Part shown: piece by piece, positions 10,719 to 22,396 of the stretch
How positions within the stretch are numbered: position 1 is the stretch's first letter
Layout of the letters: each line of letters begins with the position of its first letter
DNA from: Rhyzopertha dominica
Lineage: Eukaryota; Arthropoda; Insecta; Coleoptera; Bostrichidae
NCBI GenBank assembly: GCA_025024175.1
Contig: QCXZ01000086.1
Coordinates: 17,698,245-17,762,244, forward strand
Length of the DNA: 64,000 nt
Direction of reading: 5' to 3'
The notes under the pieces: model-generated
Databases searched by the model: none
What the model saw: only the letters and a program-made list of their open reading frames with translations
Told to the model about the DNA's origin: nothing
Made by a program: the position numbers and the translations under genes

Positions 10719-11720
10719 CTAAAGAATTAATATACACACATTTCTATTCGTCAAGTGCAACTGGCCTTGGTTTTGGTGAAAATAGTCGCGGTTACGGATA
10801 ATAACAAATGCTTCTCCATCAAAACTCACGATATAATCTATAGAGTGTAACAAGCAGTCTTTAAATACTTGATCTATATATTTGTATGGACATTTTATTT
10901 CAATTATTTCGTTTTCGTTAATGTCACCATCCGGACTTGCTCCTAAAAAGCCACAACTGTGTAACCAGATGCCGGATTTCTCAACTTCTACGCCATGATT
11001 TTCTTCAAACATTTGTAGCGCTGCTCCTTCATTGCTTCTGCCCCATTGAATTTGTTTCACTCCGTCAAGGTTGCCTTCAATGAAAACATTTGACAAATTT
11101 GTTACAAAGAAAATCTGTATCACATATCTGATAATGTTTGAAAAAGTAATGGAGGATACCTATTGCTTTGACATGCCTTTAGGATGCGTCCAAAGTTGCT
11201 AGCCGTTAATCGGTGTTTCCGGGCAATAAACCATGTTGGATTCATTACCTGACCAACTGTTTGACGTTCCACTAATTTAATTTAAGCATCTGTCAGTAAT
11301 AGCTTTTCCTTTAGAAATATCTCTGTATTATTTGCTTGTAGGTATTCTTTCGTAAATATTGCATCCTCTATATCTGGCACAATGTCTGCTACATGCGCAG
11401 GAGGCATTTCCGATAACAGCCAGCCAAGTCCGGTAATCCCGCATCGCCGTAAAATATTTTTAAAATTTATAACGCTTTCATTATTTATTTTCGTGTTTAA
11501 TGGAACGTATTGCCTTGATGTAGATGGAAAACACTGCTCTGGAGTCAGTGGGATGTCCGATTCAGCAGTTTTCGGCTTGTTCCATTTGCAGGCTTTATCC
11601 GTCAGCGACAAATTTTTATGGGCAAAAATTGCTCATGTGGTGGCAAATGTCCAATCCTTTAGGACATTTGCAAGTGGCTGACTTTATGCAATCTTCCCCT
11701 AACATAATCTATAAATCGAG
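10719..11720 (-). pseudogene. SWIM zinc finger plus YqaJ-like exonuclease protein
   Basis: Reading right to left, the N-terminal part has a SWIM-type zinc motif CKCPKGLDICHH (CxCx6CxH) near 11680. An open segment ending with NNTEIFLKEKLLLTDA follows at 11611-11282, then at 11123-10719 a YqaJ/lambda-exonuclease-like nuclease domain. This shows GFLGASPDGDI and EIIEIKCPY, the Asp and Glu-x-Lys of the PD-(D/E)xK active site. YqaJ proteins occur as a second gene in ISL2EU-type transposons, and a DDE_Tnp_4 transposase lies immediately to the right on the same strand. At least one frameshift follows the SWIM motif and the middle (11130-11280) is not continuous, so it is degenerate. Its role in transposition is inferred: DNA end processing. 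Confidence 0.75.
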
Positions 11721-11771
11721 ATATTTATTAAACAATCATTAATACTACTAATTATCATTACAAAAATTATT

Positions 11772-11849
11772 CAGTAGTATTAGTTTAGTGGTACCTATAT
11801 ATTTAATATTGTGTGAATGTTTATTGTATTTTCTTGAATCGTTATGTAC
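11772..11849 (-). repeat. 80-bp inverted repeat, right arm
   Basis: Reverse complement of 10223-10302. It lies between the 3' end of the DDE_Tnp_4 transposase (stop at 11888) and the start of the SWIM/YqaJ gene. Confidence 0.8.
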
Positions 11850-11887
11850 TTTCGGGAAATAAGAAACATTTGTGGCTGTCATAAACT

Positions 11888-12672
11888 TTATTCTGGTGCA
11901 TACATTTCTTCAACCTCTTTTATTACAGGATAATTTAAAGTTGTTAGAAACCCACAAACTTGAAATATTACAGATGAAAATGGCCTTAAGCTTGCTGGAA
12001 TAAGCGTCAAAATTTTAAATTGCTTAATTCTGTTTATTGCTCGTTCCACATGAATGCTAGCCTTTGCGATATCTACGGCCTGGCTTCATCTTTTGAAAAT
12101 TGAGGTTTCATTAAAAATGGCGGTAAATGTAACATAACGCCTGGTGGTAACAAATCAGATATTAAAAAACCTTTGTCAGCTAATATTAAATCACCAGCAA
12201 CAAAATGTGACAAAACTCCTGAAAGTTTTACAATTTTTTTTATCTGAGGTATTTCCAACAAACAACGTGCTTATGTATGTAACGGTTCCATTAGGTGCAA
12301 CTCCTATTAGACCTTTGAGTGTATTTCGATGTTTATAATTACTATAAGTTTGTTTTTGCTTATCTAATTTTGATGGTGTTTCTGTAGATATTTCAGTGCA
12401 ATCAATTATCATCTTACAATTTGTAAATGGTGAAAAAGCACTAGGCATGCATGTCCTATTTTTCCCTACTAGGTACATTGTTTTCAAAAAAATTTTTAAA
12501 TAAACACACATGCATTAAATGTAGCCATGTAAATACAATATTTGTGACGGTTGAAGTAGTACATTTAAATCTTAGTGCCAAATCATCGTGGAGAAGATTT
12601 AACTTTAGTTTCATTAGAGTCATAAGAGATTGGTCTCGTCGAGGTATGCTTATCACAGACCATCCCAGATAG
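11888..12672 (-). pseudogene. DDE_Tnp_4 transposase, ISL2EU-like
   Basis: The C-terminal two thirds of a DDE transposase of the HARBI1-related DDE_Tnp_4 clan. In order: a helical region with helix-turn-helix (SLMTLMKLKLNLLHDDLALR, then STVTNIVFTWL), the first catalytic Asp in CKMIIDCTEI, the clade motif SKLDKQKQTYSNYKHRNT, the second Asp in GDLILADKGFLISDLLPPGV, and the Glu in IHVERAINRIKQFKIL. It ends at TAA 11888. This motif set (SLDKQ.QTYSNYK and DRGFLI.DLLPPG) is that of ISL2EU/THAP-type transposases rather than HARBI1. At least three frameshifts separate the blocks, but all three acidic residues remain. No THAP domain was clearly found upstream. Confidence 0.8.
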
Positions 12673-13970
12673 TAATTAAAATTTTGCTGGTTTAAATACT
12701 AAAAAACTGTTAAAAAGTAGCTTTGTCAGGAAGGCCTGTGTACTTACATGTGTATTAATTTACCATTGTCTTCGATAGCCTCAAAAGTAAAACACAAATT
12801 TAATCTTTTCATCTGCATTTTAGTTCACCTATCTCTTTTTTTAAGAAGTAATTTTCTGCCTCTGCCAAAGAAGACGAGGAGTTCGCAAAAGAGGTTCTAC
12901 TGTGACTTCTTTCTTCATAACTTAGGCTCTCTGTATCTGCACTTTTACTTGACAAGTTTGCTTAATAGGATCTAGTTGAGGCAGGTCTGACATTTTGCTG
13001 GTTGAGGGCAAATCCAACTCTTCAAAAGATGCATTTTCATCTTGTTTGTCCACTGCAGGTTCTACATTTTTCCTGAAATTAGACACAATATAGTAGTTTG
13101 TTTTAAAAAAACAATGGCAAATAAAGGTAGTACTTTTAGTAAGGTTATGAGTTTCTCATAAACTGCAATATGAATTTAAAATTCTTGAAAAATACAAAAC
13201 TACACAAACATTTTTTTATTGTTCTTCGGAAGTAGTAAAACAGAGAATAGTGTTTCCATTTATAACTTAAAAAAAGGATTACGTAGATAAATTACAATTC
13301 ATAAATTACAATTTCTAAAAAAGATTTTGCTTTAAGCGTGTAACAGAGGTAGACATCTGAGATCTAGTTATAATAAGTTAATATTTCGGGTACCTTTCAT
13401 TTTATATTTCTGGTTGATTAATTTATTTATGCTAATCCTATAAAATTGCATTCGTTAACCAAGTAGTTAACAGTACAGCTTTGATAATAGTACAACGACT
13501 AACCTGCAAATAATTGTCCGTTTCCTCTTCTCTGGTGACGGGAATTGTAGCAGTTTGCCAATATTTCTTTTAAAAATTGTGAGTAGGTTTTGCTTATCCT
13601 GGTCCTTGAAGTGGCAAGAGCAAACAACAGAAAATTTATTGGCTGTTCGAGTACTTTCTTCAAAGAAATGCCAGCTATTAGGAGGGTAGTTGCAATGGAT
13701 TTTTCTTTACTTTCCTTTACTAGCAGCGTAATAGAAACCCTAAGGAAAACTAAAGCTACACACGACACGCTAATGGAAGAAAATTACTTACACAACCAGG
13801 TGTGGCTTGTGCGATATAAAATTGTAGTGGAACAGGAGAAACCAGGAAAATTCCGCTTTCAACCCAAATGCACACTGACTCAACTAACAAACGTGTTAGC
13901 CCTCGCACTAAGCCTCAAATCCCTTTTGGATAATTATAAAAATTTGCAACAATGCAGGCTTAAATAGTGC
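12673..13970. other. Upstream flank of the DDE_Tnp_4 relic
   Basis: A 125-codon plus-strand ORF (13590-13967) and an opposing minus ORF overlap here, but neither shows a recognisable family. A minus-strand patch with VVCSCHF near 13640 faintly recalls the end of a THAP finger (VCSxHF), where the missing N-terminus of the transposase would be expected. I do not call a gene. Confidence 0.3.
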
Positions 13971-15828
13971 GTCCACTTTTAACTAACTAGCGAGCAAAAG
14001 TGCACTGCTCTCGCAGAATCGCATCGGAAAAAAAACCCACAAAAACTCACCAGAAGAAGAGAAAAGCATAGAACTGGGCCTTATCCAGAATAAAGAAACA
14101 ATAGTTGCCTATCCTGCAGGTAAAGATATACGAAATTATTTTAAATTTATTAAAAAGTGAAAAACGAATGTAACAGTATTTTATCGACAATTTAATTGCA
14201 CAGTGTGTATTGTACACACATGACTTTGGGCTATCTTCTACTAACCGATGAATACAACTCAGAACAATATAACCGATATGAACTGAATTAGTTTTGTTGG
14301 AGATAAATTATAGTATACAGAGTACATTCGGTGATATATCATTGAAGCTTTAAAAGCGAAAAGTGTACAAATGTAGGTGCCATGACCTAACTGTTCATAC
14401 AAATTATTATTCACTGAAGCTTTTTTTGCACATATAACCCAGTTACCCTATAGCCTATATGGACTGATATTGTTTAGCTTCATAGATTCCATTTTTATAG
14501 AAATTCTGGTTGAGAATTCTGGTTGCCTTATTAGGCAACAATCGTCGTAAACGATATAGATGTCGGGAATGTAGTATTCATAAGTAGTACTTTGATTGGC
14601 TGACAATACTAGTACGGTTGAAATACGTGTAGCATATGCATGCTGACTACAAAGTATATATGCCAGTGGAACTGAGTTAACATCGCCGGTTTTAGAACTG
14701 GATTTTGGTGTTGTTGGATGCGACATAACCAATAGCTATCAATTCGTAGACAATGGGAGCCAAATTTCTATGTCGGCAGTGGGCAGTTTTTAGCGATTCC
14801 GCTTTGCTGTTGGTTTGAAGAAGAGTTTCGCAGACTGGTCTTTCAGTCGTTAGATATAAGGTACGATTTTCGCAAATATAATCTTCAGAAAGCTTTTTGT
14901 AAGCAGACAAATTTCTCAAGCGCACGTAGTGAATTCTAGTCGTACTTAGCAACAGATAATTTAATAGTAATGACAGTCATGTCTGACACCAGGTAATTAT
15001 TTTACGTGTAGTTACCAAACACGAATACGTCCGGATGGTACACTGGCGACGGATTGAACAATAAGTACACGACTAAGTATTATTTTATTGAATTATTTTA
15101 GTTAGAATATAGACCGATTGGAGTGACAAAAGGCCAGTCGAGATATTAGAACACAACTAGAAATCGAACTATAACTGGAACTGAATGTATGTAAATCCTA
15201 TTTAGTAACAATTTTTTGTAAACTCTGTATCCAGCCTCCTTTTACTTTCTAACATGGCATACAAATCTCTTCAACATGTCATGCTACCAATCCAGAAAGA
15301 GGTTTATGTTTTATTTTTTTCAGTTTTGGTAATTCTTAACTGTAAAAACTTTGTCCTCGTCATCAGTAATTTCTATACGTTTTTTTTAAATATCTAATAA
15401 TTCCGGGTCGCGTAAACAATATACTATATACTCTACAATTCTTCATAAAGCGCATCATTATAGTAAAGTTTATGTTTAACATTTGGTACTAGATAATCTT
15501 TGAAAAGTTAGTTATATTTTCTTTAATATTGTCATACGGAATCTAAATATTGAAAATTTGTCGTTTGTCTAATTTCTGAATGTTTACTGAATATGGGCCA
15601 CGTATAGCAAATATTTGATTTGACAGCGGGTTAACGATTTCATCTAAAATACACTTTGGTGGATCTGAAGTTTCTGTAGAATGGACCGTGTCGTAATCAC
15701 CTAAATTTAATATTTCTTGAATTTCCTGTGAGGTTGGAGTATGTAGTTCACGATATGTTTCTAAATCATTGACGCATTGTCATTCGTAGCATAATTTCCT
15801 GCGCGATTAGGAATACATACTAGTATTT
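13971..15828. other. Intergenic, mostly unassigned
   Basis: Nothing firm is visible. The part from 15360 to 15828 reads on the minus strand as a decayed coding trace (for example HSTETSDPPKCILDEIV near 15690) continuing downstream of the macro-like fragment, with many stops. Confidence 0.3.
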
Positions 15829-16044
15829 CTATGTCGGTAATATTAATTTTCTTGTGTAATAAAGCGTTTTTAAGTCTAATAACGCCCTAAGTAGGTCCTG
15901 GTGTAGTGGTTTATCGCAAAATGTTTCTTTCGTGATTAAATAGAAAATATTTTTGTTATTCACCGAAAGGGTGGCGATTTCGCCAACAGCTTTTCCTTGA
16001 ACAGTTAATTTATTTACGTTAGCGAATTTTGTTCTAAATTGCAA
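15829..16044 (-). pseudogene. Macro-domain-like fragment
   Basis: A 71-residue open segment begins MQFRTKFANVNKLTVQGKAV and contains NIFYLITKETFCDKP. The pattern (F+x+F...L..Q....G.IA.L......YLITKE....KP) resembles the centre of OARD1-type macro domains, which bind or hydrolyse ADP-ribose derivatives. The ligand-binding N-terminal strands and the C-terminal IGCGL loop are not seen in frame. Around it the frame is broken, so this is probably a relic, perhaps of a transposable-element polyprotein. Assignment is by eye only. Confidence 0.35.
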
Positions 16045-16192
16045 CGCAATGCTTGCGTATAACTAGTATAATTCTCGACATTAGTAGAATCCAGCATTGT
16101 GATCACAGGAAAAATAATTTATAAAAAGTGATACCTAGACGATTTGGGTGTGATCTTTAGAGGGTGAAAATGGAAATAACAATGAATGTCTA

Positions 16193-16525
16193 CTATAACT
16201 CTTCAATAATAACTTTCATAGTCACTGTAGGCGTCGCTCGATCCGATTCCGAAGTACTAGAATCATCTCTATTAGCATTTACCATAATTTCATCACTTGA
16301 GGAGCTTCTTGGAACTGATGGGGCAGCAAGTAAACGTAAAGCTTTGACAGCAAGACTATTTCTCGTTCTTCTCGGAGGTCGGAGACTTGTTACAAAAGGA
16401 TCCGACGAGTCTAGCAGCAGATGTAACAAATCCTCATTGGTCACAATTCTTGAATATTTTCTAGTATGGTCCCTTCTATAATGCTTGAGGTCTTTATTTC
16501 TAGATGATTGCGCCCCTTCTGACAT
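16193..16525 (-). CDS. Unrecognised 110-residue ORF
   Basis: The ORF starts MSEGAQSSRNKDLKHYRRDH and ends TVTMKVIIEEL. It is rich in Arg, Ser and Asp, with basic patches (RPPRRTRN) followed by an acidic Ser-rich tail (SSSSDE), and has no membrane segment. It precedes the macro-like fragment on the same strand, so both may belong to one lost gene. I recognise no family. Confidence 0.3.
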   Translation of the reverse strand: MSEGAQSSRNKDLKHYRRDHTRKYSRIVTNEDLLHLLLDSSDPFVTSLRPPRRTRNSLAVKALRLLAAPSVPRSSSSDEIMVNANRDDSSTSESDRATPTVTMKVIIEEL

Positions 16526-16876
16526 TTTTCCTATGGGTAAAAGGGCGTGAGATTACTTCGCAACCATGTACTAGAACTTTGTGCACGCTAGCGGGCAAAA
16601 CCTTGTTTAATTGAAAATAACATATACAACTTTTGATAATTCTTTTTTATATTATCACCTTCATTTGAGCTACCGAGTAATTACGCTGGTATGCTTTTTG
16701 TGGAAAAGAATCTTGTTTGTTTATATATATTTTCGTTCACTTTAACATTTTCCTTTTGTACTAAAGTGATGTTTCACTGTACAAAGCGTGAATTGCATTT
16801 TCCAAGTGCTTGACAACTGCTTGTTCTGTACCTTCATCAATTTCATTATGGGTACTCAAACCTAACAAGTATTCAC

Positions 16877-16880
16877 ATTT
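16877..16880. repeat. ATTT target duplication, left copy (Sola-like)
   Basis: ATTT directly precedes the left inverted repeat and is repeated at 19290-19293 directly after the right one. Confidence 0.75.
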
Positions 16881-19289
16881 GAAGAGTACACGAGAATAAC
16901 GATCAAAGTCAATATCTGCACATTAAGAGAAAATCGAATTTTAAAATTTGTTTTATTAAACAAATACAATAAAGTATATACTATTAAAGGTAAACATCTA
17001 GAAAATTAAATATTTGAATGAACTTAAAAAAAAATGACTCCAGAAAAGTATAGTTTTTCCATTACAAGAACGTGCAAAGTCCAAATTCATCCGTTTGTTT
17101 CTGTAACAATAGTTATTATTTTTGTGTAAGTTATATTTGTCAATTGTATATATGTATTTTTACCTTCTAAAGTAAATCCTCATCATTGGCATTAGCTGCT
17201 GTGGGCAATTTTTGGTAATATTCCCGGGCGGCTGTTCCAAAAAATCTTCCCAAACACTGAAGGTTTTCATATTTTTCATTCGAAATTGGAATGCGATTAT
17301 TATATAACCCTTGAGGATCAGGTGCATTTGTATTAATTTTGTCTTTGTTTCGAATCACATAGCTCTCCCATGGGCCATTAAAAGTTGTTCGTAAATTAAT
17401 TGTTTGAGATTCGGTGCAGGTGGCTGTTATTTCAGTAATGGGACGCGTAGCAAATGGACACTTTGCCTTATAAAATGGTTTCAAGAATTGTGTCCAATTA
17501 CGTACTAAATTTTGGTCTACTTCAACTACAGAGAAACTAGAAGGTTTTTTCTAGCATTTCGAAAACCTCGTTCCAGTCACCTGGCATTTCGCACCTGGTT
17601 TTTTGGTTGATTAAGGCCATGTTTTTATCACATTCTAGGTAGCTGTGTCCTCTAACAGGAAATGTGATTTTAAAAGATTCCAGTTTCTTCCTTATGGTTG
17701 TCATGTAGTGTAAATATCGCAAAACAGTATAGTTTTTGTTTTGTCCTGCGCACGAGTCGCAGAACACTTCCAGAACCTTTACCTCTTTTGGTAAATAATT
17801 CTCGATAAAATGGTTTAGAAAGGACACCACTTCGTCTGAACCCTTTTTAGCAATAGTTTGATCATAGTTGTAAAATATTGCTTCTCTTGTGGACAATACA
17901 TGAATATTAAAAGCATAGAATGAAAGTTGCCTTTTGTAGTACACATCATTTGTACTAATATTAGGTAAAGGCAAGTTTTTTTTGGTAGTCCATCGCAACT
18001 GCTGCAAATTCTGTGTGTCGCATTGCTTTTCTTTTAGCTTGCCTTTTTCTATTATAAAATGTGTTGGCTTTCATTAAATGCACTTTCTTTTTTTTGGCAA
18101 TTCTGCGCAATTCTTCTATATTTGAACCTGAAGAGATTCCTTTTTCTATTGCACTCTTTCTTGCAAGAAATTCGTCACAATAACTGCAAGTGTCGGTACG
18201 GGGATAGCCAAATGAAATGTTGAATTTGGTGTTAAATGTCATTCGGTATTTCTCGTAGGATACTGGGTTGTCTGGGTACATGCTGCTATACATGACATGC
18301 AGTTTTCTTATATTGAGTTCTTCCGAAAGATAAATTTTTTTTGAGTCCTTTAAACTGTAGTGACTTTTACGTCCTTTTAATGACCCAATGTGGGCAAGTA
18401 CCTTCTCTTCAGTCTCAGCAGATATTTTATGAGGCCTTCTGCTGTGCTTCCCACGCATATCAACAGGAGCTGTACCTGTCGTAGCTAAGGATTTTTTGAG
18501 AGTTTGGAGGGTTCGGTTAGTTACACCATGCAGCGACATAAAGGCTTTGTGGCACACTCTAATTTCACTCATCTCCTCACCTTTCACTACCCTGACTTTG
18601 TATTGATAGCTGTAATCATTCAAGTTCGCAGATTCTTCAGGTTTTCTAGGTCTTCTTCTTGCAATTGGTACAACGCTAATTAAACCAGCTAAATGTTGCA
18701 TTTGCTCATTCTTGCGTTGCAATAAATTGAATTTTTTTATGTTACTTTCGCGCTCTTCCACTGTCATTTTGCTGAAACACTTGAAACGTTTGCAATTGCA
18801 ATTCTCACCAACAACATGTGACATGGCCCGAATTCTTTTTGTTGCTTCGTTGATTCTTCCTGTAATTTTTATTTTCTTTGTTAAAGTATGTCCAGTCATT
18901 TCACTAGCACTGCTGTCCGAATTATCAGAATTTGCCATATTTTTTTTGTGAATCTTAACACTGTATCACTCTTATTTATAAAAGAAAACTCAACATCAAC
19001 CACAAAACACAAAGTATCTACCACGTGTAAACTACAAAGCAATAAGAAACAGAAAACAGCTGACTGAGCTGATTTTGCCGGACTTTGATCACTTTACCAT
19101 TGTACGCTTGGACTCTGATCGCTGTTACAATGGATGCTATATTTTAAAGCGATATTTCCCCGGACTGTGATCATTTCTACAGATGTTTCAATAAATATTA
19201 TAATAGTGCACAAAATTTGCCACAAGATGAACCCATTAGCTCAATTCGGCCAAATAAGTGACTTTGATCGTTATTCCCGCGTACCCTTC
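16881..19289. mobile_element. Complete Sola-like DNA transposon
   Basis: The element is 2,409 bp. Its left end GAAGAGTACACGAGAATAAC matches the reverse-complemented right end GAAGGGTACGCGGGAATAAC, and the match runs 31 bp (through CGATCAAAGTCA) with three transitions. ATTT duplications flank it; a 4-bp duplication is characteristic of the Sola superfamily. It carries a single transposase-like gene on the minus strand. Inside the right end the inverted-repeat core recurs as GACTTTGATC, GACTCTGATC, GACTGTGATC and GACTTTGATC (19083, 19110, 19163, 19259). Superfamily naming rests on the duplication length and the protein motifs recalled below; the ends themselves are read directly. Confidence 0.85.
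17168..18938 (-). pseudogene. Sola-like transposase, near-intact
   Basis: The gene starts at ATG 18938 (MANSDNSDSSASEMTG) and ends at TAA near 17168 (ANANDEDLL). Domain order: an acidic N-terminus; a Cys cluster CNCKRFKCFSKMTVEERE (residues 48-65); a helical DNA-binding-like region; a CSYCDEF zinc motif; then an RNase-H-like core with VAMDYQK, FCDSCAGQNKN and GHSYLECDKN, taken as D-D-(E/D). This family is widespread in arthropods, usually annotated as an uncharacterised protein. Only two lesions are seen: an 8-A run at about 17975 and a 6-A run at about 17545, each needing one base less to keep frame. With those ignored the product is about 590 residues. A second broken copy lies at 38176-50161. 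Confidence 0.8.
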
Positions 19290-19293
19290 ATTT
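19290..19293. repeat. ATTT target duplication, right copy (Sola-like)
   Basis: ATTT follows the right terminus CTTC and matches 16877-16880. Confidence 0.75.
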
Positions 19294-20470
19294 GTGTTCT
19301 ATAATTCTATTACAACTTTCATTTCTTCAGAATTATGTTGAACTATGCATTTATAAGCAGCTTTGGATTGTTAATTTAAAAATTGATTTGTGGACAGTCT
19401 ATCATTATTGCTCCTTTCTTCAAGTTGTTGTGCATATACAGCTTGTAAATATTTATGTGGATCGTGCTATTAATACAACTGCTTTTAAACATATGTGTGC
19501 ATATGCATACACTGCATATTAAGTTGCAATTCCTAGAACATAAATTTACATTTTTATCAGCTACATATGTGTTTGACGTTTTTCCTACCCATTTATTGTC
19601 TTCTGTAGGCTTAATGCATGTATAAGTTTTTGTGACATTCCCTTGACAGTTTTTGTTTTGGAACTCTAAGTAACAAACAACTGAATGTCGCGCATTAAGT
19701 CAAATAATGTATTTATGCCTCTATCAAGGCGTTTACATTTTTTATGTTCTAAGTACGTACCTATATATGAGTGACTAAATACATATTAGCGTTGTCTGAA
19801 TGATACAAGTCAGTTAACCACAATGCTAATTTAGGCGGAAAGAAATAGCATCCGTCCGGTGCTGCATCCTGGTATGTTTAGACGGCAAATCAACAGTGAG
19901 TAGCTTATCTGGTATTAACTTATTTGCAGTTCTCTATAACGCCACCAATACAACTATGAATGAAAAACGTATGTCTGGTATAGCCCGAAATGAACGAAAT
20001 TATGGTGCGATGCTTACAGTCTCAAGGTTTAATTTAATTCTGCGATTGGCGATTGCTTACACTTTGAAACTAGAAACAGTCGATACGTAAATGACAAGCA
20101 ACATGTTCATTATAGTCCATAAGTCCATTACAAAAATTCGCTTGTGAATTAATTATAAACAAGTATATGTATATTTTAATAGAATATATTTTTTCGCTTT
20201 TTTTACTTCGAGAAATATAGGTAAATAACCTAGAAACTGAGTTAGTTACGTAAAGTTAATGAAAATATTTGACAAGCAAATGCTAAATATTAAAACCAAT
20301 GTTACCTTTTCTTGCTATCAATCATCACTGGCAAGTAAGGGAAAAGATCGTAAAATTGTCTATACATAATTCTTTTGCATATGCTATGCGTATACAAAGA
20401 ATAGAATTATTAATACATCAGTATTTGTGTAACCGTAATATGACCATTGTAACATTATTCATTTTCTGTT
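19294..20470. other. AT-rich intergenic stretch
   Basis: No gene, element end or tandem repeat is recognised. The small ORFs present lack family resemblance. Confidence 0.4.
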
Positions 20471-21147
20471 GTAATAGAGAATTAATGCTGATTCTTATGG
20501 GTTAATGACATATTCATGTGTAATCATCCAGGAAATGCAAGGCATTTCAATTGACCTACATTTTCCGACTTGCAGTAGTTTGTTAACCTTAAGTATCGCT
20601 GACCATAGCAAAAGCTATGTCCACTTGAAGACATGTGCAATATAAAGACAGGAGAGTGCGATGACCAGGAAAGTAGTAGTAGCATGTAAGCTGAATGTGT
20701 AATCCATCGTGAGACGAATATACAACCTTGGGAGACAAGAAGTTGTTTTATTTTACAAATCATGGTAATCCACAAGAAGAGCTACTAACAACATTACATG
20801 GCGATCCTGCCAGGATCCATGTAATGTTGTTAGTAGCTCTTCTTGTGGGTTACCATGATTTGTAAAATAAAACAACTTCTTGTCTCCCAAGGTTGTATAT
20901 TCGTCTCACGATGGATTACACATTCAGCTTACATGCTACTACTACTTTCCTGGTCATCGCACTCTCCTGTCTTTATATTGCACATGTCTTCAAGTGGATA
21001 TAGCTTTTGCTATGGTCAGCGATACTTAAGGTTAACAAACTACTGCAAGTCGGAAAATGTAGGTCAATTGAAATGCCTTGCATTTCCTGGATGATTACAC
21101 ATGAATATGTCATTAACCCATAAGAATCAGCATTAATTCTCTATTAC
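20471..21147. repeat. 677-bp near-perfect palindrome
   Basis: Two arms of about 338 bp (20471-20809 and 20810-21147) are reverse complements of each other with only about two substitutions and a 2-bp indel next to the centre. There is essentially no spacer: the centre reads GATCCTGCCAGGATC. Each arm contains the same 83-codon ORF, whose translation differs at two residues, but it resembles no family. The borders are sharp and I see no target duplication. It could be a foldback/hairpin element, a recent inverted duplication, or an assembly artefact. Confidence 0.95.
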
Positions 21148-22396
21148 ACTGTTCTTAAAAATTATCGCAAACGATACCGATTGTTATTGCAAGATGGTGG
21201 TATAAGTTGTTAAATGTTTTCATTTTTTTAGAAAGTTGGTTTTGGGGACATACACTTGGAAGTAAGAAATGCCAAAATGGTGATTTTTTTTCTCTAAAAT
21301 TATGAGATAAGATAGTAACCCACCCTTGCCATTGCATATAAATCAACGGAAAAATAATTGTATATTGGGTGATTACTAAATAATATGAAGTTTTTATATA
21401 AATTATTATCCATCCTCGTAGTTTATTTATTAAACAAAGTTGATTTAATGCAGTAGAAAATGGGAATAATTCGGAACCTAAACACTAATGAAGTTCTTAG
21501 AAAACTACGAAAAAATCGTTAAATACAAGCGAGAAGGTAGGAACAGCATACCTATGTATTTTGGCTTGGCCAGAATGGTCCCTTACCCCAACTCTTCATT
21601 CCGCAATATTTATTAATTCCCAATTACGACTAGGTACATAAAAACAAATTTGAAATAAAAATGTGCATTTATTGAAAAACAACTTATCCAAATAAGTGCC
21701 GTGCTCGGGCCTGGGACTACGAGGAAAAGAGCACGACAAAGAANAACCTCGATTATGGTCCAACACAATAAANTAAGTATAGGGTTTAAAGGTATATTTT
21801 GGAAAAGTATTAAGTTAGTACCATGAAAAAAAGTAGAACGTGAAAAGTGCCACCAAAAATACATACTAGCGATCGGCGAAGTTTTGAGTTGAACAGCAAC
21901 AGAGGTCTGTAACCTGCAAATAATACGGTAACAGATGTTTCACTATTTACTCGTCATATCGAAAACTTAACCAATTTTCACTAAATAGTAGTAACTGGTG
22001 TTTAAAAAGTTCGTATAAAAACGAAAATTAATCTGCGTGCACCAAAAAAAATCTATAAAAAGAAATTAGCCAAAAGTAATGCATTACTGTTATTTCCGAT
22101 TTGGTGAGTTAATCGTGAAACACATCGGGTGAGTATGAAACTTATCAAATAGGTATCTACTGATACTACCAATACGAATACTACTAAGTTTAAATCAAAT
22201 GAATTATTTACTCATGCTTCAGTCTAGAAAGTTTGGACGATTTTTGCTTTTTCGTATATTTAAAGTCACTTGAAAACCTCTTTCCATATTTAAATGCCGA
22301 CACCCGTAATATTAATACTAGCAGAATTTTTCTGTGCGATTCACATTCTGGTACAGAAGGAGCGGNGCATTCCTATAATTTGTTTTTATCCTTTTT
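21148..22396. other. 3' flank of second P relic, with conserved UTR-like motif
   Basis: Mostly AT-rich and non-coding. At about 21680-21780 a block containing GCCGTGCTCG, TGGGACTACGAGGAAAAGAG and CACGAC recurs with modest divergence at 55860-55950. Both copies sit downstream of a P-type transposase relic on the minus strand, with an A/T-rich AATAAA-like stretch just before. I infer a shared 3' UTR or subterminal region of a P subfamily. Confidence 0.5.

Noticed and set aside
20524..21094. Twin 83-residue membrane-like proteins
   Set aside because: The two ORFs are the same sequence on opposite palindrome arms; no family resemblance and no sign of selection on codons.
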